From an uncultured Thiothrix sp. (GTDB taxonomy: Bacteria > Pseudomonadota > Gammaproteobacteria > Thiotrichales > Thiotrichaceae), in NCBI RefSeq assembly GCF_937873765.1, contig NZ_CALMZC010000054.1:47810-111809 (forward strand): 64,000 nt of DNA. Direction: 5' to 3'. Both the position numbers and the translations under genes were made by a program. Under the pieces are notes generated by a model, which was given only the letters and a program-made list of their open reading frames with translations, was not told the DNA's origin and ran no database searches. How positions within the stretch are numbered: position 1 is the first letter of the stretch; every line of letters begins with the position of its first letter. Positions 47,627 through 56,896 of this stretch are shown one piece after another.

Positions 47627-49274
47627 GCAGAGAACGGCGCACTGCGGCTAAAATTACGGCTTGTTTGCCCATTAAATCAATCTGACTGCGGGCGCGAGTA
47701 ATGCCAGTGTACAAGAGTTCACGGCCTAAAATCTGTGCTTCAGCGTCTTCAGGTAAAACTAATAAAACCCGCTCAAATTCGGAGCCTTGGCTTTTGTGAA
47801 TCGTCATGGCCCAAGCAGTTTCATGCGCGGGTAAGCGTACTGGAGCAAAAGCGCGGAAACTGCCATTCGGTTCTGCAAACCAAACCCGCAATTGCCCATT
47901 CGCATCCGCTAGACTTAGGCCGATATCACCATTAAACAACTGCTGCCGATAATCATTTTCGGTGATCATCACAGGGCGACCTGCAAACCAAGCGCCTTGA
48001 AAGCGATTCGGTAAAACACGTCGTAATAAGCCACTGATTCGTTGATTGAGCTGCTCAGTGCCTAAATTGCCTTTGCGTAAGGGTGTGAGCAAGCGAAATT
48101 GATTAAACGCGGCAAATAGAGCAGGCAGTTGAGTCAAATCTTGCTGCCAAGCTTTGACCTGTTTTAAATAAGCTTGCCACACATAGTGTAAATACTGCTC
48201 GCTGATTTGCGGACTTGGATCCCAAGTCACGCCGCTGGGAGCCAAATGTAAAATATCCAAGAGGCTTTGTTCTTGCCGATCACGCACGGCTTTTGCTAAT
48301 TCGCCAATGCCACCACTAGCATCAAAGCGCCAGCTTTTCTCCAGTACCACCATGTGTTGGTTTAAGGGATGTGCGTGGGGGGCGACTGAGCATAAATCCC
48401 TGAAAATGGAACCGGTTTCGACGGAGGCTAATTGATCACGATCCCCCAGCAGAATTAAACGCGCATCAGGGCGTACTGCTGCGAATAGATGGCTCATCAA
48501 AGAAATATCAATCATCGATGCTTCATCAACAATCACCACATCAGCCGGTAAGGGATAATGGGCATGATGGCGGAAGCCTACTTTGCCGGGCATATAACCT
48601 AATAAGCGATGTAAGGTACTACCTTGTTCGGGAATGAGTTGAGCCAGTTCGGCAGGAAGTTGTAAAGTGGTTTTAGCTTGGCGAATCGCTTCTTGCATGC
48701 GCATGGCGGCTTTGCCAGTAGGCGCCGCTAATTTGATGTGTTGCGGATTGATCTTGAAATGTTCAATCAGCAGGCATAATAAACGCGTCACCGAGGTGGT
48801 TTTTCCAGTACCGGGGCCACCGGAGATAATCAGAAAGGGCAGGGTTGCAGCACGCTCCACCGCTTGTCTTTGCAGATCCTGAGAATCAGTTGGGAACCAA
48901 TGATCCAAAGTAGCCTGTAAAGCAGCTCGATCAGTAGTCAACTTTAACTTTAAGCGTTGCGCAATATTGATCGCTAATTGTTGCTCATACTGCCAATAGC
49001 GATTGAGCCAGATGTGCCCATGCTCAACAATCAGTGGCGTATAAGCATGAGCTTGCCCAATCACAGGAGAGGCTAGTAAAGCCTCAAGCTCACTAACACG
49101 AATAGAGCTGGGTAACGGTGCTGCAATAATACCTTGGCGAGTAGCGGCGCTAGTATAGCAGGCTAGCAATTTCAAGTTTTCTTGTTGACTGGTACTGAGG
49201 GTGTAACCACACTCAGCACATAAACGTACTAATAAAGCAGCCAGTTGTTGATCAAGAAAAGAATATTGATCCAA
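47577..49274 (-). CDS. recD: Exodeoxyribonuclease V alpha subunit RecD
   Basis: A 565-residue superfamily 1 helicase (5'-3' motor of RecBCD). Walker A GGPGTGKTT is at 152-160, motif II is VVIDEASMID-like (VVIVDEASMID), and the C-terminal UvrD_C_2 motif AWAMTIHKSQGSEFERVLLV is present. The N-terminal ~130 residues match the RecD_N domain of the RecBCD type rather than RecD2. The start is a TTG directly after the SQR stop codon. recB and recC are not in the window, although they usually adjoin recD. The 3' end overlaps the converging gene by 50 bases. Confidence 0.92.
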   Translation of the reverse strand: MDQYSFLDQQLAALLVRLCAECGYTLSTSQQENLKLLACYTSAATRQGIIAAPLPSSIRVSELEALLASPVIGQAHAYTPLIVEHGHIWLNRYWQYEQQLAINIAQRLKLKLTTDRAALQATLDHWFPTDSQDLQRQAVERAATLPFLIISGGPGTGKTTSVTRLLCLLIEHFKINPQHIKLAAPTGKAAMRMQEAIRQAKTTLQLPAELAQLIPEQGSTLHRLLGYMPGKVGFRHHAHYPLPADVVIVDEASMIDISLMSHLFAAVRPDARLILLGDRDQLASVETGSIFRDLCSVAPHAHPLNQHMVVLEKSWRFDASGGIGELAKAVRDRQEQSLLDILHLAPSGVTWDPSPQISEQYLHYVWQAYLKQVKAWQQDLTQLPALFAAFNQFRLLTPLRKGNLGTEQLNQRISGLLRRVLPNRFQGAWFAGRPVMITENDYRQQLFNGDIGLSLADANGQLRVWFAEPNGSFRAFAPVRLPAHETAWAMTIHKSQGSEFERVLLVLPEDAEAQILGRELLYTGITRARSQIDLMGKQAVILAAVRRSLPSSSCLGWRIAEYSAL

Positions 49275-50402
49275 TTACCGATACTGCCTTAAATACCACC
49301 ACTCGAACCCACGCTTCGCCCAGTGCATCGCTTTATTAGCCGGCAAAACTGTATTTTTATTTTCAGTGCGGCTAACAAATAAACCTTTATCACAAGAGTC
49401 CACAATACACATTAATTCAATTTTGAAGGTAGCCTCCGCAGTTTTACCGGTGAGTTCAGCAATTAAGTTTTTGGCGGCACATTCGGCTTGTAAATCAGCC
49501 ATATGGGCTTGTTTAGGCATCCAATCAGGGCCGGGATAACTACCAGAATCACCGGCTACATAGACCGCAGGCAGGCCTTCAACTTTGCAGTGTTGATTGG
49601 CTTTGACTAAGCCACCTGCCGAGCGAGGCAATTCACTATTATCAAACCATAAATTACCCGTCATACCGGGCATGAAAAGAATCAGATCGGCAGCGAATTC
49701 ACCCCCTTCGGTTTTAACTTTATTCGCTTCAAAGCCCAGCATTTTATGGCCTAAATGCGTACTAATATCGCGTTTAGCCATTTCATCCATTAAACCTTTC
49801 ACCGCATTTTCACCAAGACGAATGCCGGGTTTAGGGGCTGGGCTAAAGAAAGTTATTTTAAATTGCTCACGGCGGCCTTGCTGGCGTAGGAGGGTATCCG
49901 TACCAAAGAGAAATTCAAACATCGGGCCGCCACGCATCGCACTCGGCTCATTGGGATTGCCCGCAAAGCCCATCGCAATCGTGCCACCTTGCATTGCGGC
50001 TAAACGGTCACGAATTTTTTCAGCGGCATCAATACCTTCACAAGGGGTAATAGCATGCTCAATACCGGGTAGCTTTTTAATAAACCGACCACCGGAAGCG
50101 ATAATTAGACCCTCATTTGTTACAGAGCCTTGATCGGTTTCGACAGTACGGCCTTGGTCTTTTAAACCCGTGACGCTGGCTGGTACGAAGTTAACATCCA
50201 TACGTTTAAAGAAATTGGCTAGCGGAATAATAATATCTTCACGTTTGCGTAAGCCTGAGGGCACCCAAATGAGGCTGGGTAGGTATTGCAATTCAGGGCG
50301 TGGAGCGATTAGGGTAATTTCTACATCTTGCTCAAGCTTACGTAATTGGCGCACGGCAGTGAGGCCAGCAAAACCAGCGCCAATAATAGTAATTTTTTTC
50401 AT
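49275..50402 (-). CDS. Sulfide:quinone oxidoreductase-like FAD protein
   Basis: A 375-residue flavoprotein of the SQR/NDH-2 family. The FAD-binding motif IIGAGFAGL is at the N-terminus and GDSGSYPGPDWMPKQAHMA near residue 285 matches SQR-type proteins. Cysteines at 121 (TPCEG), 332 and 337 (MCIVDSCDKG) could form the sulfide-active set. There is no signal peptide; SQRs attach to the membrane from outside or inside depending on type. SQR oxidises sulfide and reduces quinone, which fits the FccB-like gene elsewhere. The exact SQR type is not assigned. It is transcribed ahead of recD with no gap. Confidence 0.82.
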   Translation of the reverse strand: MKKITIIGAGFAGLTAVRQLRKLEQDVEITLIAPRPELQYLPSLIWVPSGLRKREDIIIPLANFFKRMDVNFVPASVTGLKDQGRTVETDQGSVTNEGLIIASGGRFIKKLPGIEHAITPCEGIDAAEKIRDRLAAMQGGTIAMGFAGNPNEPSAMRGGPMFEFLFGTDTLLRQQGRREQFKITFFSPAPKPGIRLGENAVKGLMDEMAKRDISTHLGHKMLGFEANKVKTEGGEFAADLILFMPGMTGNLWFDNSELPRSAGGLVKANQHCKVEGLPAVYVAGDSGSYPGPDWMPKQAHMADLQAECAAKNLIAELTGKTAEATFKIELMCIVDSCDKGLFVSRTENKNTVLPANKAMHWAKRGFEWWYLRQYR

Positions 50403-50538
50403 CTATATTCCTCTCGATTTAGGTCATAGTGCTATTGACTGACTAGTCAATTAATGTGATAAATCTACCCTAGCGCCCTTAGCTTAACTGATTTGGCGCA
50501 GCTTTTAAAAAATCGTCACGCATCACAGGTTAAGCGTT

Positions 50539-51912
50539 ATGGCAGTTAGTGTCTTTGATATTTTCAAAATAGGAATCGGCCCGTCTAGTTCGCATACCGT
50601 GGGCCCGATGCGTGCCGCGAATTACTTCTTACAGCGCTTACGTGAGCGTGGGTTATTTGCACAAGTTACGCGTATTCAAGCCGAACTTTATGGCTCCTTA
50701 GGTGCCACTGGAAAAGGTCATGGCTCAGATAAAGCCGTGCTACTGGGTTTAGAGGGTAGCGAACCAGAAACAGTGGACACACAAAAAATTCCGCCACGCA
50801 TGCAAGGCATTATTGATCAACAAGTGCTGAGTTTGGGGGGGGAGCGCATGATTAGTTTTAACTATGCGACTGATTTAATTTTCCATCGTCGCAAATCTTT
50901 ACCTTTTCACCCGAATGGGATGATTTTCTACGCCTTTGATGCTGATGGACAGTGTTTACAGTCGAATACTTACTACTCGGTAGGTGGTGGTTTTGTAGTG
51001 AATCCAGATAGTGCCGAAGAGCCGATTGTAGCTGATAAAACGCCTCAACCTTATCCTTTTAAAACTGGTAGACAGTTGCTGGCTCTGTGTAAAGAGCACG
51101 GTTACTCTATTAGTCAGTTAATGCTTTTCAATGAGCAAGCTTGGCGCAGTGAGGCAGAAATTCGGGCGGGTTTATTGCATATCTGGAAAGTCATGCAGGA
51201 TTGTGTCGAGCAGGGTTGTCGCACCGAAGGTATCTTACCCGGTGGTTTAAAAGTCAAGCGTCGTGCTGCTCCACTCTGTCGTAAATTGCAACATGATAAC
51301 CTCCTCAATACCGCACCCTTAGGTACGATGGATTGGGTTAATCTATTCGCGTTGGCGGTGAATGAAGAGAATGCAGCGGGTGGGCGCGTGGTCACCGCAC
51401 CGACCAATGGTGCAGCAGGGGTTATTCCTGCGGTGATGCATTATTACTGGCGGTTTGTGCAAGGTGCGAATGAAGATGGAATTGTACGTTTCCTGCTCAC
51501 TGCGGGTGCGATTGCGATTCTGTATAAAGAAAATGCGTCTATTTCAGGGGCAGAGGTCGGTTGTCAAGGTGAGGTTGGTTCGGCTTGTTCAATGGCGGCA
51601 GGGGCTTTAACTGAAGTCCTAGGGGGAACGCCCGAACAGGTTGAAAATGCCGCAGAAATTGGGATGGAGCATAATCTGGGTCTCACTTGTGATCCGATTG
51701 GCGGCTTAGTGCAAGTGCCATGTATTGAGCGCAACGCAATGGGTGCGGTGAAAGCGATTAATGCTTCGCGGATGGCTTTGCGGGGTGATGGTTCGCATTA
51801 TGTATCCTTAGATAAAGTCATTAAAACTATGCGTGAAACGGGTTTAGACATGAAAACTAAATATAAAGAAACAGCGCGTGGTGGCTTAGCGGTGAATATT
51901 ATTGAGTGTTAG
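50539..51912 (+). CDS. sdaA: L-serine ammonia-lyase (iron-sulfur type)
   Basis: A 457-residue enzyme deaminating L-serine to pyruvate and ammonia. The N-terminal SDH_beta domain has [16 protein letters not shown], and the alpha domain has [14 protein letters not shown] and the cluster region ([40 protein letters not shown]) with the cysteines of an oxygen-labile [4Fe-4S] cluster. Alpha and beta parts are fused in one chain, as in E. coli SdaA. It is the last core gene before the IS1 remnant and phage-like island. Confidence 0.96.
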   Translation: MAVSVFDIFKIGIGPSSSHTVGPMRAANYFLQRLRERGLFAQVTRIQAELYGSLGATGKGHGSDKAVLLGLEGSEPETVDTQKIPPRMQGIIDQQVLSLGGERMISFNYATDLIFHRRKSLPFHPNGMIFYAFDADGQCLQSNTYYSVGGGFVVNPDSAEEPIVADKTPQPYPFKTGRQLLALCKEHGYSISQLMLFNEQAWRSEAEIRAGLLHIWKVMQDCVEQGCRTEGILPGGLKVKRRAAPLCRKLQHDNLLNTAPLGTMDWVNLFALAVNEENAAGGRVVTAPTNGAAGVIPAVMHYYWRFVQGANEDGIVRFLLTAGAIAILYKENASISGAEVGCQGEVGSACSMAAGALTEVLGGTPEQVENAAEIGMEHNLGLTCDPIGGLVQVPCIERNAMGAVKAINASRMALRGDGSHYVSLDKVIKTMRETGLDMKTKYKETARGGLAVNIIEC

Positions 51913-51914
51913 AG

Positions 51915-51960
51915 ACTTCATAGCTTTTATCTATCTCCCTTAGTTTTAAAAGCTATAAGT
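51915..51960 (+). terminator. Hairpin downstream of sdaA
   Basis: ATAGCTTTTA pairs with TAAAAGCTAT over a 17-base loop; an ACTT/AAGT pairing extends the stem past one bulge. There is no T run after it, so factor-independent termination is uncertain. Confidence 0.4.
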
Positions 51961-51989
51961 CTTGATTTATAAGGTAGCAGCTACTAGGT

Positions 51990-52659
51990 TTCTAATGGGG
52001 ATAAAAAATAACAGTCATGTACTAAACCAGTTGAAAGGAGTGTCTAGCGATATATTCACCGACGACCTTATCATGTACCTCGACGGACTTAGAAAAACAA
52101 ATCGTCTTCCGCGCTAAACGCTTTAGATGAGTTCTCTCGTTCAAACTCTGTCGCTCAATGTTCTGAGTGTAGCGCTTGGTAATCAGATGTTGATCCTCTG
52201 GCAATAAACGCTCATAAGCGCCCCAATCATCGGTGCAATACAAGCGGAATGTGAATCGCTCTAGTAAGCCAAGGAGTCCCTTCAAACACTCATCCCCCTG
52301 TCGTCCGAAGGTCTATGCAAAGACGCGTTTGAAGTGCAGTGACCACGCAGACCATAACCAGCGGGGTTCCGATTTCCTTCCCACAAACGACCACTGTTTA
52401 TCGAGTTCACACACAAGCTCTAAGCCATGTTCCAAAGCAAGGGCTTCTAGCGGGAAGGGGGTCACCGACGCGGGGCTGAGCTTTTTAAATGGCGCACTAC
52501 GGTCGTTCCACTGAAAACAGGGATGACACCCTCGGCAGCGATAACGCCCCTCTCCACTTGACGCCTTACCGTGTCAATACACCGCACTGGAACACTTCGG
52601 ACATAACACCTCCATCGTTGCCATCATTCCGTTCTCTAGGGGCGGAATCTCATTAGACT
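51990..52659 (-). mobile_element. Degenerate IS1-family element
   Basis: About 670 bases with short similar ends: TCTAATGGGGAT at 51991-52002 and, on the other strand, TCTAATGAGATT ending near 52658. The minus strand begins with an InsA-like zinc-finger start (near 52628; MATMEVLCPKCSS) with a stop soon after, a shortened middle, then InsB text. Boundaries are approximate. The copy is dead by stops and deletion. Confidence 0.7.
52022..52285 (-). pseudogene. IS1-family InsB transposase C-terminal fragment
   Basis: An 87-codon open frame ending the IS1 transposase: LYCTDDWGAYERLLPED, TKRYTQNIERQSLNER and KTICFSKSVEVHDKVVGEYI match InsB. The upstream half (CELDKQWSFVGRKSEPRWL, about 52320-52440) is in the same element but separated by a stop codon. 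It retains the DDW aspartate region but lacks an intact N-terminus. Confidence 0.82.
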
Positions 52660-53119
52660 CTACTCTATTCAACTTTTTGGATATATAGCCCTTTGAAAGA
52701 ATCCTTTTAATAAACAATTATTTAGGATTCGATAGCTTGATCTTGCTTAATTAAATTTAAAATCATTCAGGAATTATTCAGTTTAATGATTGCAATGCTT
52801 ATGACTTTGTTACACATTTGTCTGCATGTAGATATTTATAACACCGCTAACAAATATACTAAAAACCATCAAATTTATTTAACGCCACTTTCAAAAATAA
52901 ACTATTTCTCATTATTCCGTCAACTGGTTTCAAATTTTATCTTTTACTATTTAAAACCTTTTTAAAAAAGGCAGCCCAAATGGAATTAGAAAGGCTGCCT
53001 TGACAGGTGGCGGCGTGGCTAAGCACACCTAAACTGAGCAAAAAACCACTTAAAAAGGGGCAACCCTGACATGACCGAAGAGCCACCCAAACCAAGTTTC
53101 AATGTGTTTGAACTATCAA
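52660..53119. other. AT-rich edge region without genes
   Basis: About 460 bases of AT-rich sequence between the IS1 remnant and the phage-like genes. The only clear signal is the minus-strand terminator at 52964-53001. This is the likely left border zone of the island, but no attachment repeat could be confirmed. Confidence 0.5.
52964..53001 (-). terminator. Intrinsic terminator of the capsid operon
   Basis: Read leftward, AAGGCAGCC pairs with GGGCTGCC over a loop of about 15 bases and is followed by a run of six T residues. It lies about 120 bases past the protease gene. Confidence 0.78.
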
Positions 53120-54136
53120 CTAAAACCAACGTGGGTCAGTTAGACCAGAACTAGCGGGGCCGGTCGACAACGGAGGCACTGTGCCGGGCAATTCAATGGC
53201 AGAGAGCTTTGCATGCAATTCATCTTTCTGTTCTACTAAGACATTAAATTTATTCTGCAAAGAGTTATGCTCACCCTTCATCTGATCGTATCTAGCATTT
53301 AGGTCTTTAAAATCTGCCTCTAAACGTTGATATTCACGTAAGCTCACCGCTTCACTTTCTGGTTCACTGGGTTTTAAAGCGCCTACGACGGCGGTAACAA
53401 TGGCTTGAATATCTTCTGGTTTCACAATCTCATCCTCGTCTAAATTCATCAATTGCTTGCGTAAGGCTTGTGGAATATTGCGGTAATGCTCCGCCGCATA
53501 ATTCCACGCCTCGGCTTCGAGTTTTGCCGCTTCAGTATCGGCCTCTACCACACCGGTAATCACATCCACTAAACCGGCTTGTTTAGCTTCAGCAGCGGTG
53601 TACCATGTTTCCGCTGCAAGTAAGGCTTGCACCGCTTGCATGGATTGCCCCATCCGCCGCATGTATTCGGGCAAAATAGCCTGCTCATGCTTGAGCAATA
53701 CGGTGGCCGCCTGTGCCATGTCATCCGCATCACCCCATGCCATGCCTTGCGCCCGATGAATCATAATCAGGCTATTTTCGGCGGCCTCGACCGTATCACC
53801 GGCTAACATGATCACGCTGCCCATGCTCAAGGCGTAGCCCATCACTTTGACGGTCACTGATGCCTTGTGCTGTTTCAGGGTGTTGTAAATCGGCAAACCA
53901 TCGTAAAAACTACCGCCGATGGTGTTTAAATAAACAGTAATATGCTCCACATCCCTCGCCGCCTGTAGATCGGCTAAGAATTGCTGCACATTGGCGTAAT
54001 AGCCACCAATCACCCCATACAGATAGATTTCAGCGTGTTTTGTAGCTGCATTGCTGTTGATGTTGTACCAGCGCTTAGCGCCAACATGGGGTTCTGGCAC
54101 GCGACCAGCCCCATTAAGATTGAACATGGTTAGCAT
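53120..54136 (-). CDS. Phage head maturation protease, ClpP-related (S14)
   Basis: A 338-residue protein. Residues ~35-195 form a ClpP-like domain: YLNTIGGSFYDGLPIYNTL, the nucleophile region GYALSMGSVIML (Ser104) and MIHRAQG (His127). The C-terminal part is a coiled coil (~260-315: RLEADFKDLNARYDQMKGEH), which in phage head proteases can act as scaffold. It should cut scaffold or capsid precursors during head assembly. P2 uses a different protease (gpO), so a ClpP-type enzyme beside a P2-type capsid is mixed ancestry. It overlaps the terminase gene by seven bases. Confidence 0.88.
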   Translation of the reverse strand: MLTMFNLNGAGRVPEPHVGAKRWYNINSNAATKHAEIYLYGVIGGYYANVQQFLADLQAARDVEHITVYLNTIGGSFYDGLPIYNTLKQHKASVTVKVMGYALSMGSVIMLAGDTVEAAENSLIMIHRAQGMAWGDADDMAQAATVLLKHEQAILPEYMRRMGQSMQAVQALLAAETWYTAAEAKQAGLVDVITGVVEADTEAAKLEAEAWNYAAEHYRNIPQALRKQLMNLDEDEIVKPEDIQAIVTAVVGALKPSEPESEAVSLREYQRLEADFKDLNARYDQMKGEHNSLQNKFNVLVEQKDELHAKLSAIELPGTVPPLSTGPASSGLTDPRWF

Positions 54137-55014
54137 CCTTTGAAATAGCCACGTGGTGCTGTTTTAAATAAGCCCGAACGTGCAGGGGAGCGGTACAGCG
54201 TGCGCGTCCCCACGGGAATAGCGATATAAGGCAATTTTTCAGGCCATTTTTTCGCATGGCGAAGGAAGGCGGGGGCAGTCATGTTAGCTAGTTGCGCTGC
54301 CGCTCTTGCCGATAAGCTATAAGCCTGAATATCCACGGGTGCTTTCCGCGCTTTATGCGTGGTATCCAAGGCTTTTAAGTAGCGTTTAACGCCAATCCCT
54401 GCATCTAAACTTAAAGCTTGCAGAAAGTAAGTTTTAGCTTCATCGGGTTGGCTGGTGAGTTTGGCTAACCCATAAACCTTATACAGCTTGGCCGTAATCG
54501 GGTCGGTCATGTCCTGCCCTGCGACCAGTGTCATTAAATCGGTAATAATATCCACATAATCAGCGGGTTCAGTCGCTTTCAAAATACCGCCTGCTATTTC
54601 CTCGCAAACGGTTTCCACCAGCGTTCGACTAAAGTCTTTAGGCGCAAAGAATCCTTGTGCAAGGGCAAACTGCGCCAATACCAAACCCCGCCGCCAGTCG
54701 TTAATATCCAGATGCCACAACAGTAACCAGACAAACATACCCGCTTGCGTACCGGTCGAATGGTTCGGCTGTTGCATAAAGGTATTCAGCCAGCCTTGAT
54801 AACGTGATAAAGCAAGGCGCTTGGCCTCCGTCCGTCGCGTCCGGCTCTTAATCTGTTTAATGCGGTAAAAGTCAGCTTTAAATTGCCCGATAAACACGGG
54901 TTCATGGGTAGCACTGTAATCGTCTGTCACCGGCTCCACACTCAGCGGTTTGGAGGCCAATTCTGGCGACTCAGCACTGACTTTTAAACGGTGCTGGGCA
55001 GCAGGGGATAACAT
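54130..55014 (-). CDS. Phage terminase small subunit, P2 gpM-like
   Basis: A 294-residue protein matching the P2 M family (LFVWLLLWHLDINDWRRGLV-like text, here FVWLLLWHLDINDWRRGL, then FALAQGFFAPKDFSRTLVE). In P2 the M protein recognises cos DNA and works with the large subunit P, which is not encoded here. The C-terminal ~80 residues look like an addition ending in a basic segment. It starts three bases after the capsid gene stops. Confidence 0.85.
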   Translation of the reverse strand: MLSPAAQHRLKVSAESPELASKPLSVEPVTDDYSATHEPVFIGQFKADFYRIKQIKSRTRRTEAKRLALSRYQGWLNTFMQQPNHSTGTQAGMFVWLLLWHLDINDWRRGLVLAQFALAQGFFAPKDFSRTLVETVCEEIAGGILKATEPADYVDIITDLMTLVAGQDMTDPITAKLYKVYGLAKLTSQPDEAKTYFLQALSLDAGIGVKRYLKALDTTHKARKAPVDIQAYSLSARAAAQLANMTAPAFLRHAKKWPEKLPYIAIPVGTRTLYRSPARSGLFKTAPRGYFKGC

Positions 55015-55017
55015 GGA

Positions 55018-56067
55018 TTAAGCCCAGCCGCCTGCACCATCGGGTAATAACAACGCACCATTGCGTACCCCTGCTATTTTGCCGTAATCCTCGACCACAT
55101 AGGCCAAGTTTTCAGAGCGGTATTCCTCCACTTGATCACGCTTGGCATTGTCGAAAATAAAGCGGCGCATAGTTCCCAATTGATGATAGACCGATAGATT
55201 AGAATAGCTGGTGACCCAAACCCCTCGATTAGGGAAGAACGGGGGCATAACACAAGGCAGACCGGCCACCGTTTGCGCTGCAAACCAGCTTTGTAAAGCA
55301 GCACGTTCAGTCGGTAGATTACTAGAGCCTAGCAAGATCATGCCGTGGCTCAACCACACATCACGCCCCACTAGCACCATCAGATCATCAGCCCCTTGAT
55401 GCCAAACATCCAATAGATTCGTGATCAAGTCGAAAACCAACGCATCAAAGCTGCGATACTGACCACCCTCGCCTAATTTCCATGTGTCAGTTGTCGCTAA
55501 ACCGGTGGAATCATGCCCCATGATGCGCTTAGGTTCGACTTGACGGGTTTTCTCTAACCAGCCGACATTCACATCTTGCAATAGGGGATTCGTGGCAAAG
55601 TCGGAGGTTTTGGCCGCGTGTGTTCCATTGAATCCGATCATCAACTGATCACGGGCAATTTGTAGGTTTAAATGATCACCATACGATTGGTGAAATAGAT
55701 TTAAGTGCGCCCATGCGTCCAACACTGAATACTTAGTGTGGGTGTCGTAATTGGTTTGCGTGGCGTCATATTCATCGCCCGTTACATTGCCTACATAGCG
55801 GGTTTTGCGGTCTTCCACATCGGTATCTGTTCGAGACGCAATCGGCGTATTAATGCCCATCCCCACATGACCGCCACGCTGTGCATTGACAGGCACATGA
55901 TTGACCTTTTTCAGAAAGTCAGCTTTTTCTGCGACGGTAGTATAAGAGGATTGTTGACGTTCAGGTGGGTAGAAAACTTTTTCGTTTTTAATATCACGGT
56001 TATAGCCTAACCAACTGCCTAAACCACGGGTGTAACTGTCAAAAGCTTGAGGTGTCTTTGGCTGCAT
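55018..56067 (-). CDS. Major capsid protein, P2 gpN family
   Basis: A 349-residue P2-type (HK97-fold) capsid protein. Family text includes HVPVNAQRGGHVGMGINTPI-like residues 57-76, SVLDAWAHLNLFHQSYGDHL, MIGFNGTHAA, LLQDVNVGWLEK and RRFIFDNAKRDQVEEYRSEN near the end. GGAGG lies upstream of the ATG. First gene of the capsid-terminase-protease unit. Confidence 0.92.
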   Translation of the reverse strand: MQPKTPQAFDSYTRGLGSWLGYNRDIKNEKVFYPPERQQSSYTTVAEKADFLKKVNHVPVNAQRGGHVGMGINTPIASRTDTDVEDRKTRYVGNVTGDEYDATQTNYDTHTKYSVLDAWAHLNLFHQSYGDHLNLQIARDQLMIGFNGTHAAKTSDFATNPLLQDVNVGWLEKTRQVEPKRIMGHDSTGLATTDTWKLGEGGQYRSFDALVFDLITNLLDVWHQGADDLMVLVGRDVWLSHGMILLGSSNLPTERAALQSWFAAQTVAGLPCVMPPFFPNRGVWVTSYSNLSVYHQLGTMRRFIFDNAKRDQVEEYRSENLAYVVEDYGKIAGVRNGALLLPDGAGGWA

Positions 56068-56210
56068 TAAAGCGGCCTCCTTCGTTGGGAATGTTTAAGC
56101 CGTCATCACGACGGGTACACAGCTTAAAAGCTGTTCAACTACAGAATATAGCTTTTTTCTGGCTTGTCAAATCCTGTTTTTCATCAATTATTTAGAACAT
56201 TTTTAGAGCC

Positions 56211-56245
56211 TGTCACAGTGTGACGCTTTGTGACACAGTGTGACA
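56211..56245. repeat. TGTGACA repeat cluster
   Basis: Within 35 bases TGTCACA, TGTGACG, TGTGACA and TGTGACA occur, the first two forming a near-palindrome (GTCACA-G-TGTGAC). It lies 144 bases upstream of the capsid start and may be an operator for the late genes. Confidence 0.6.
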
Positions 56246-56372
56246 TGGGCAAGCGGTTCAAACCCGCTAGAACCGGTGTTTTTCCTAGATTCTTGGGCTT
56301 ATTGGTGAAAAAAATTGCAAAAACTCGGCAGGTGAGGAGGAGTCCGGGCGATGGGGGGCAATCAACAGGCAC

Positions 56373-56397
56373 AAAAAAGCCGGATCGTGTCCGGCTT
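56373..56397 (-). terminator. Intrinsic terminator (leftward)
   Basis: Read leftward, AAGCCGGA pairs with TCCGGCTT over a five-base loop, followed by a T run. It separates the BrnTA unit from the capsid promoter region. Confidence 0.78.
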
Positions 56398-56632
56398 GAG
56401 GTGATTGTTTGTGGAGTCTGGACACTCCATTAAAAAGTTTGTGGAGTGTAAAACAGCTTTTACGCTCTACTAATTTTCAGACCATTAGTAGTTCTTGCTG
56501 AATCAATCATTTAACCCGTAAAACCCAGTGAATTAGCTTGGGCTATCCTAATTTTCTGGGATAGCCTCGTTTGTACGTGAATACTTTTGCACGGGTGAGG
56601 GCAATTACCCAAAGCATGCAACTACACGAGGG

Positions 56633-56896
56633 TTAAGCCGCTACTTTTCCCGCTTGCATTTCCTCACGAATGACACGCCGCAATAGGGTTTCATCCATTA
56701 TGGGTTGCGGTGACAAACTGGCTCTTAACGTTTGATTCACCAGCGTTTGATAGCCAATCCCCTCGACTTCTGCACGTTGGCGAAATAACTCTAAAACATC
56801 ATCATCTAACCAAATGGTGATCCGTGTCTTACCATTATTAGCAATGACAGCACCGCGTTGGCCTTGGCTTAAATCATATTCCTCTTTCATAGTCAC
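56633..56896 (-). CDS. brnA: BrnA-type antitoxin
   Basis: An 87-residue protein with a ribbon-helix-helix-like core (TRITIWLDDDVLELFRQRAE, about 25-44; YQTLVNQTLRASL) typical of BrnA. It neutralises BrnT and represses the operon. It overlaps brnT by 23 bases, in the usual toxin-first order. Confidence 0.85.
   Translation of the reverse strand: MTMKEEYDLSQGQRGAVIANNGKTRITIWLDDDVLELFRQRAEVEGIGYQTLVNQTLRASLSPQPIMDETLLRRVIREEMQAGKVAA

Larger units (their letters stand above)
56068..56632. other. Intergenic region between BrnA and the capsid gene
   Basis: About 565 bases with no gene. It holds a cluster of TGTGACA-type repeats (56211-56245), a minus-strand terminator (56373-56397), an inverted repeat around TGGAGT/ACTCCA (about 56412-56430), and a GGCTATCC/GGGATAGCC hairpin (56543-56567) downstream of brnA. 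It probably contains the promoter of the capsid unit. Confidence 0.6.

Noticed and set aside
49275..50402. FccB-type flavoprotein or NDH-2 identity for the SQR-like protein
   Set aside because: It lacks a signal peptide and the FCSD C-terminal domain, and its GDSGSYPGPDWMPKQAH text and cysteine set fit the SQR branch better than NDH-2.
56246..56280. A hairpin with a TTCAAAC loop resembling a tRNA T-arm (AGCGG/CCGCT)
   Set aside because: The loop fits the T-loop consensus, but no tRNA body lies upstream, only TGTGACA repeats. It could be a tRNA-derived attachment fragment, but one hairpin is not enough to claim it.
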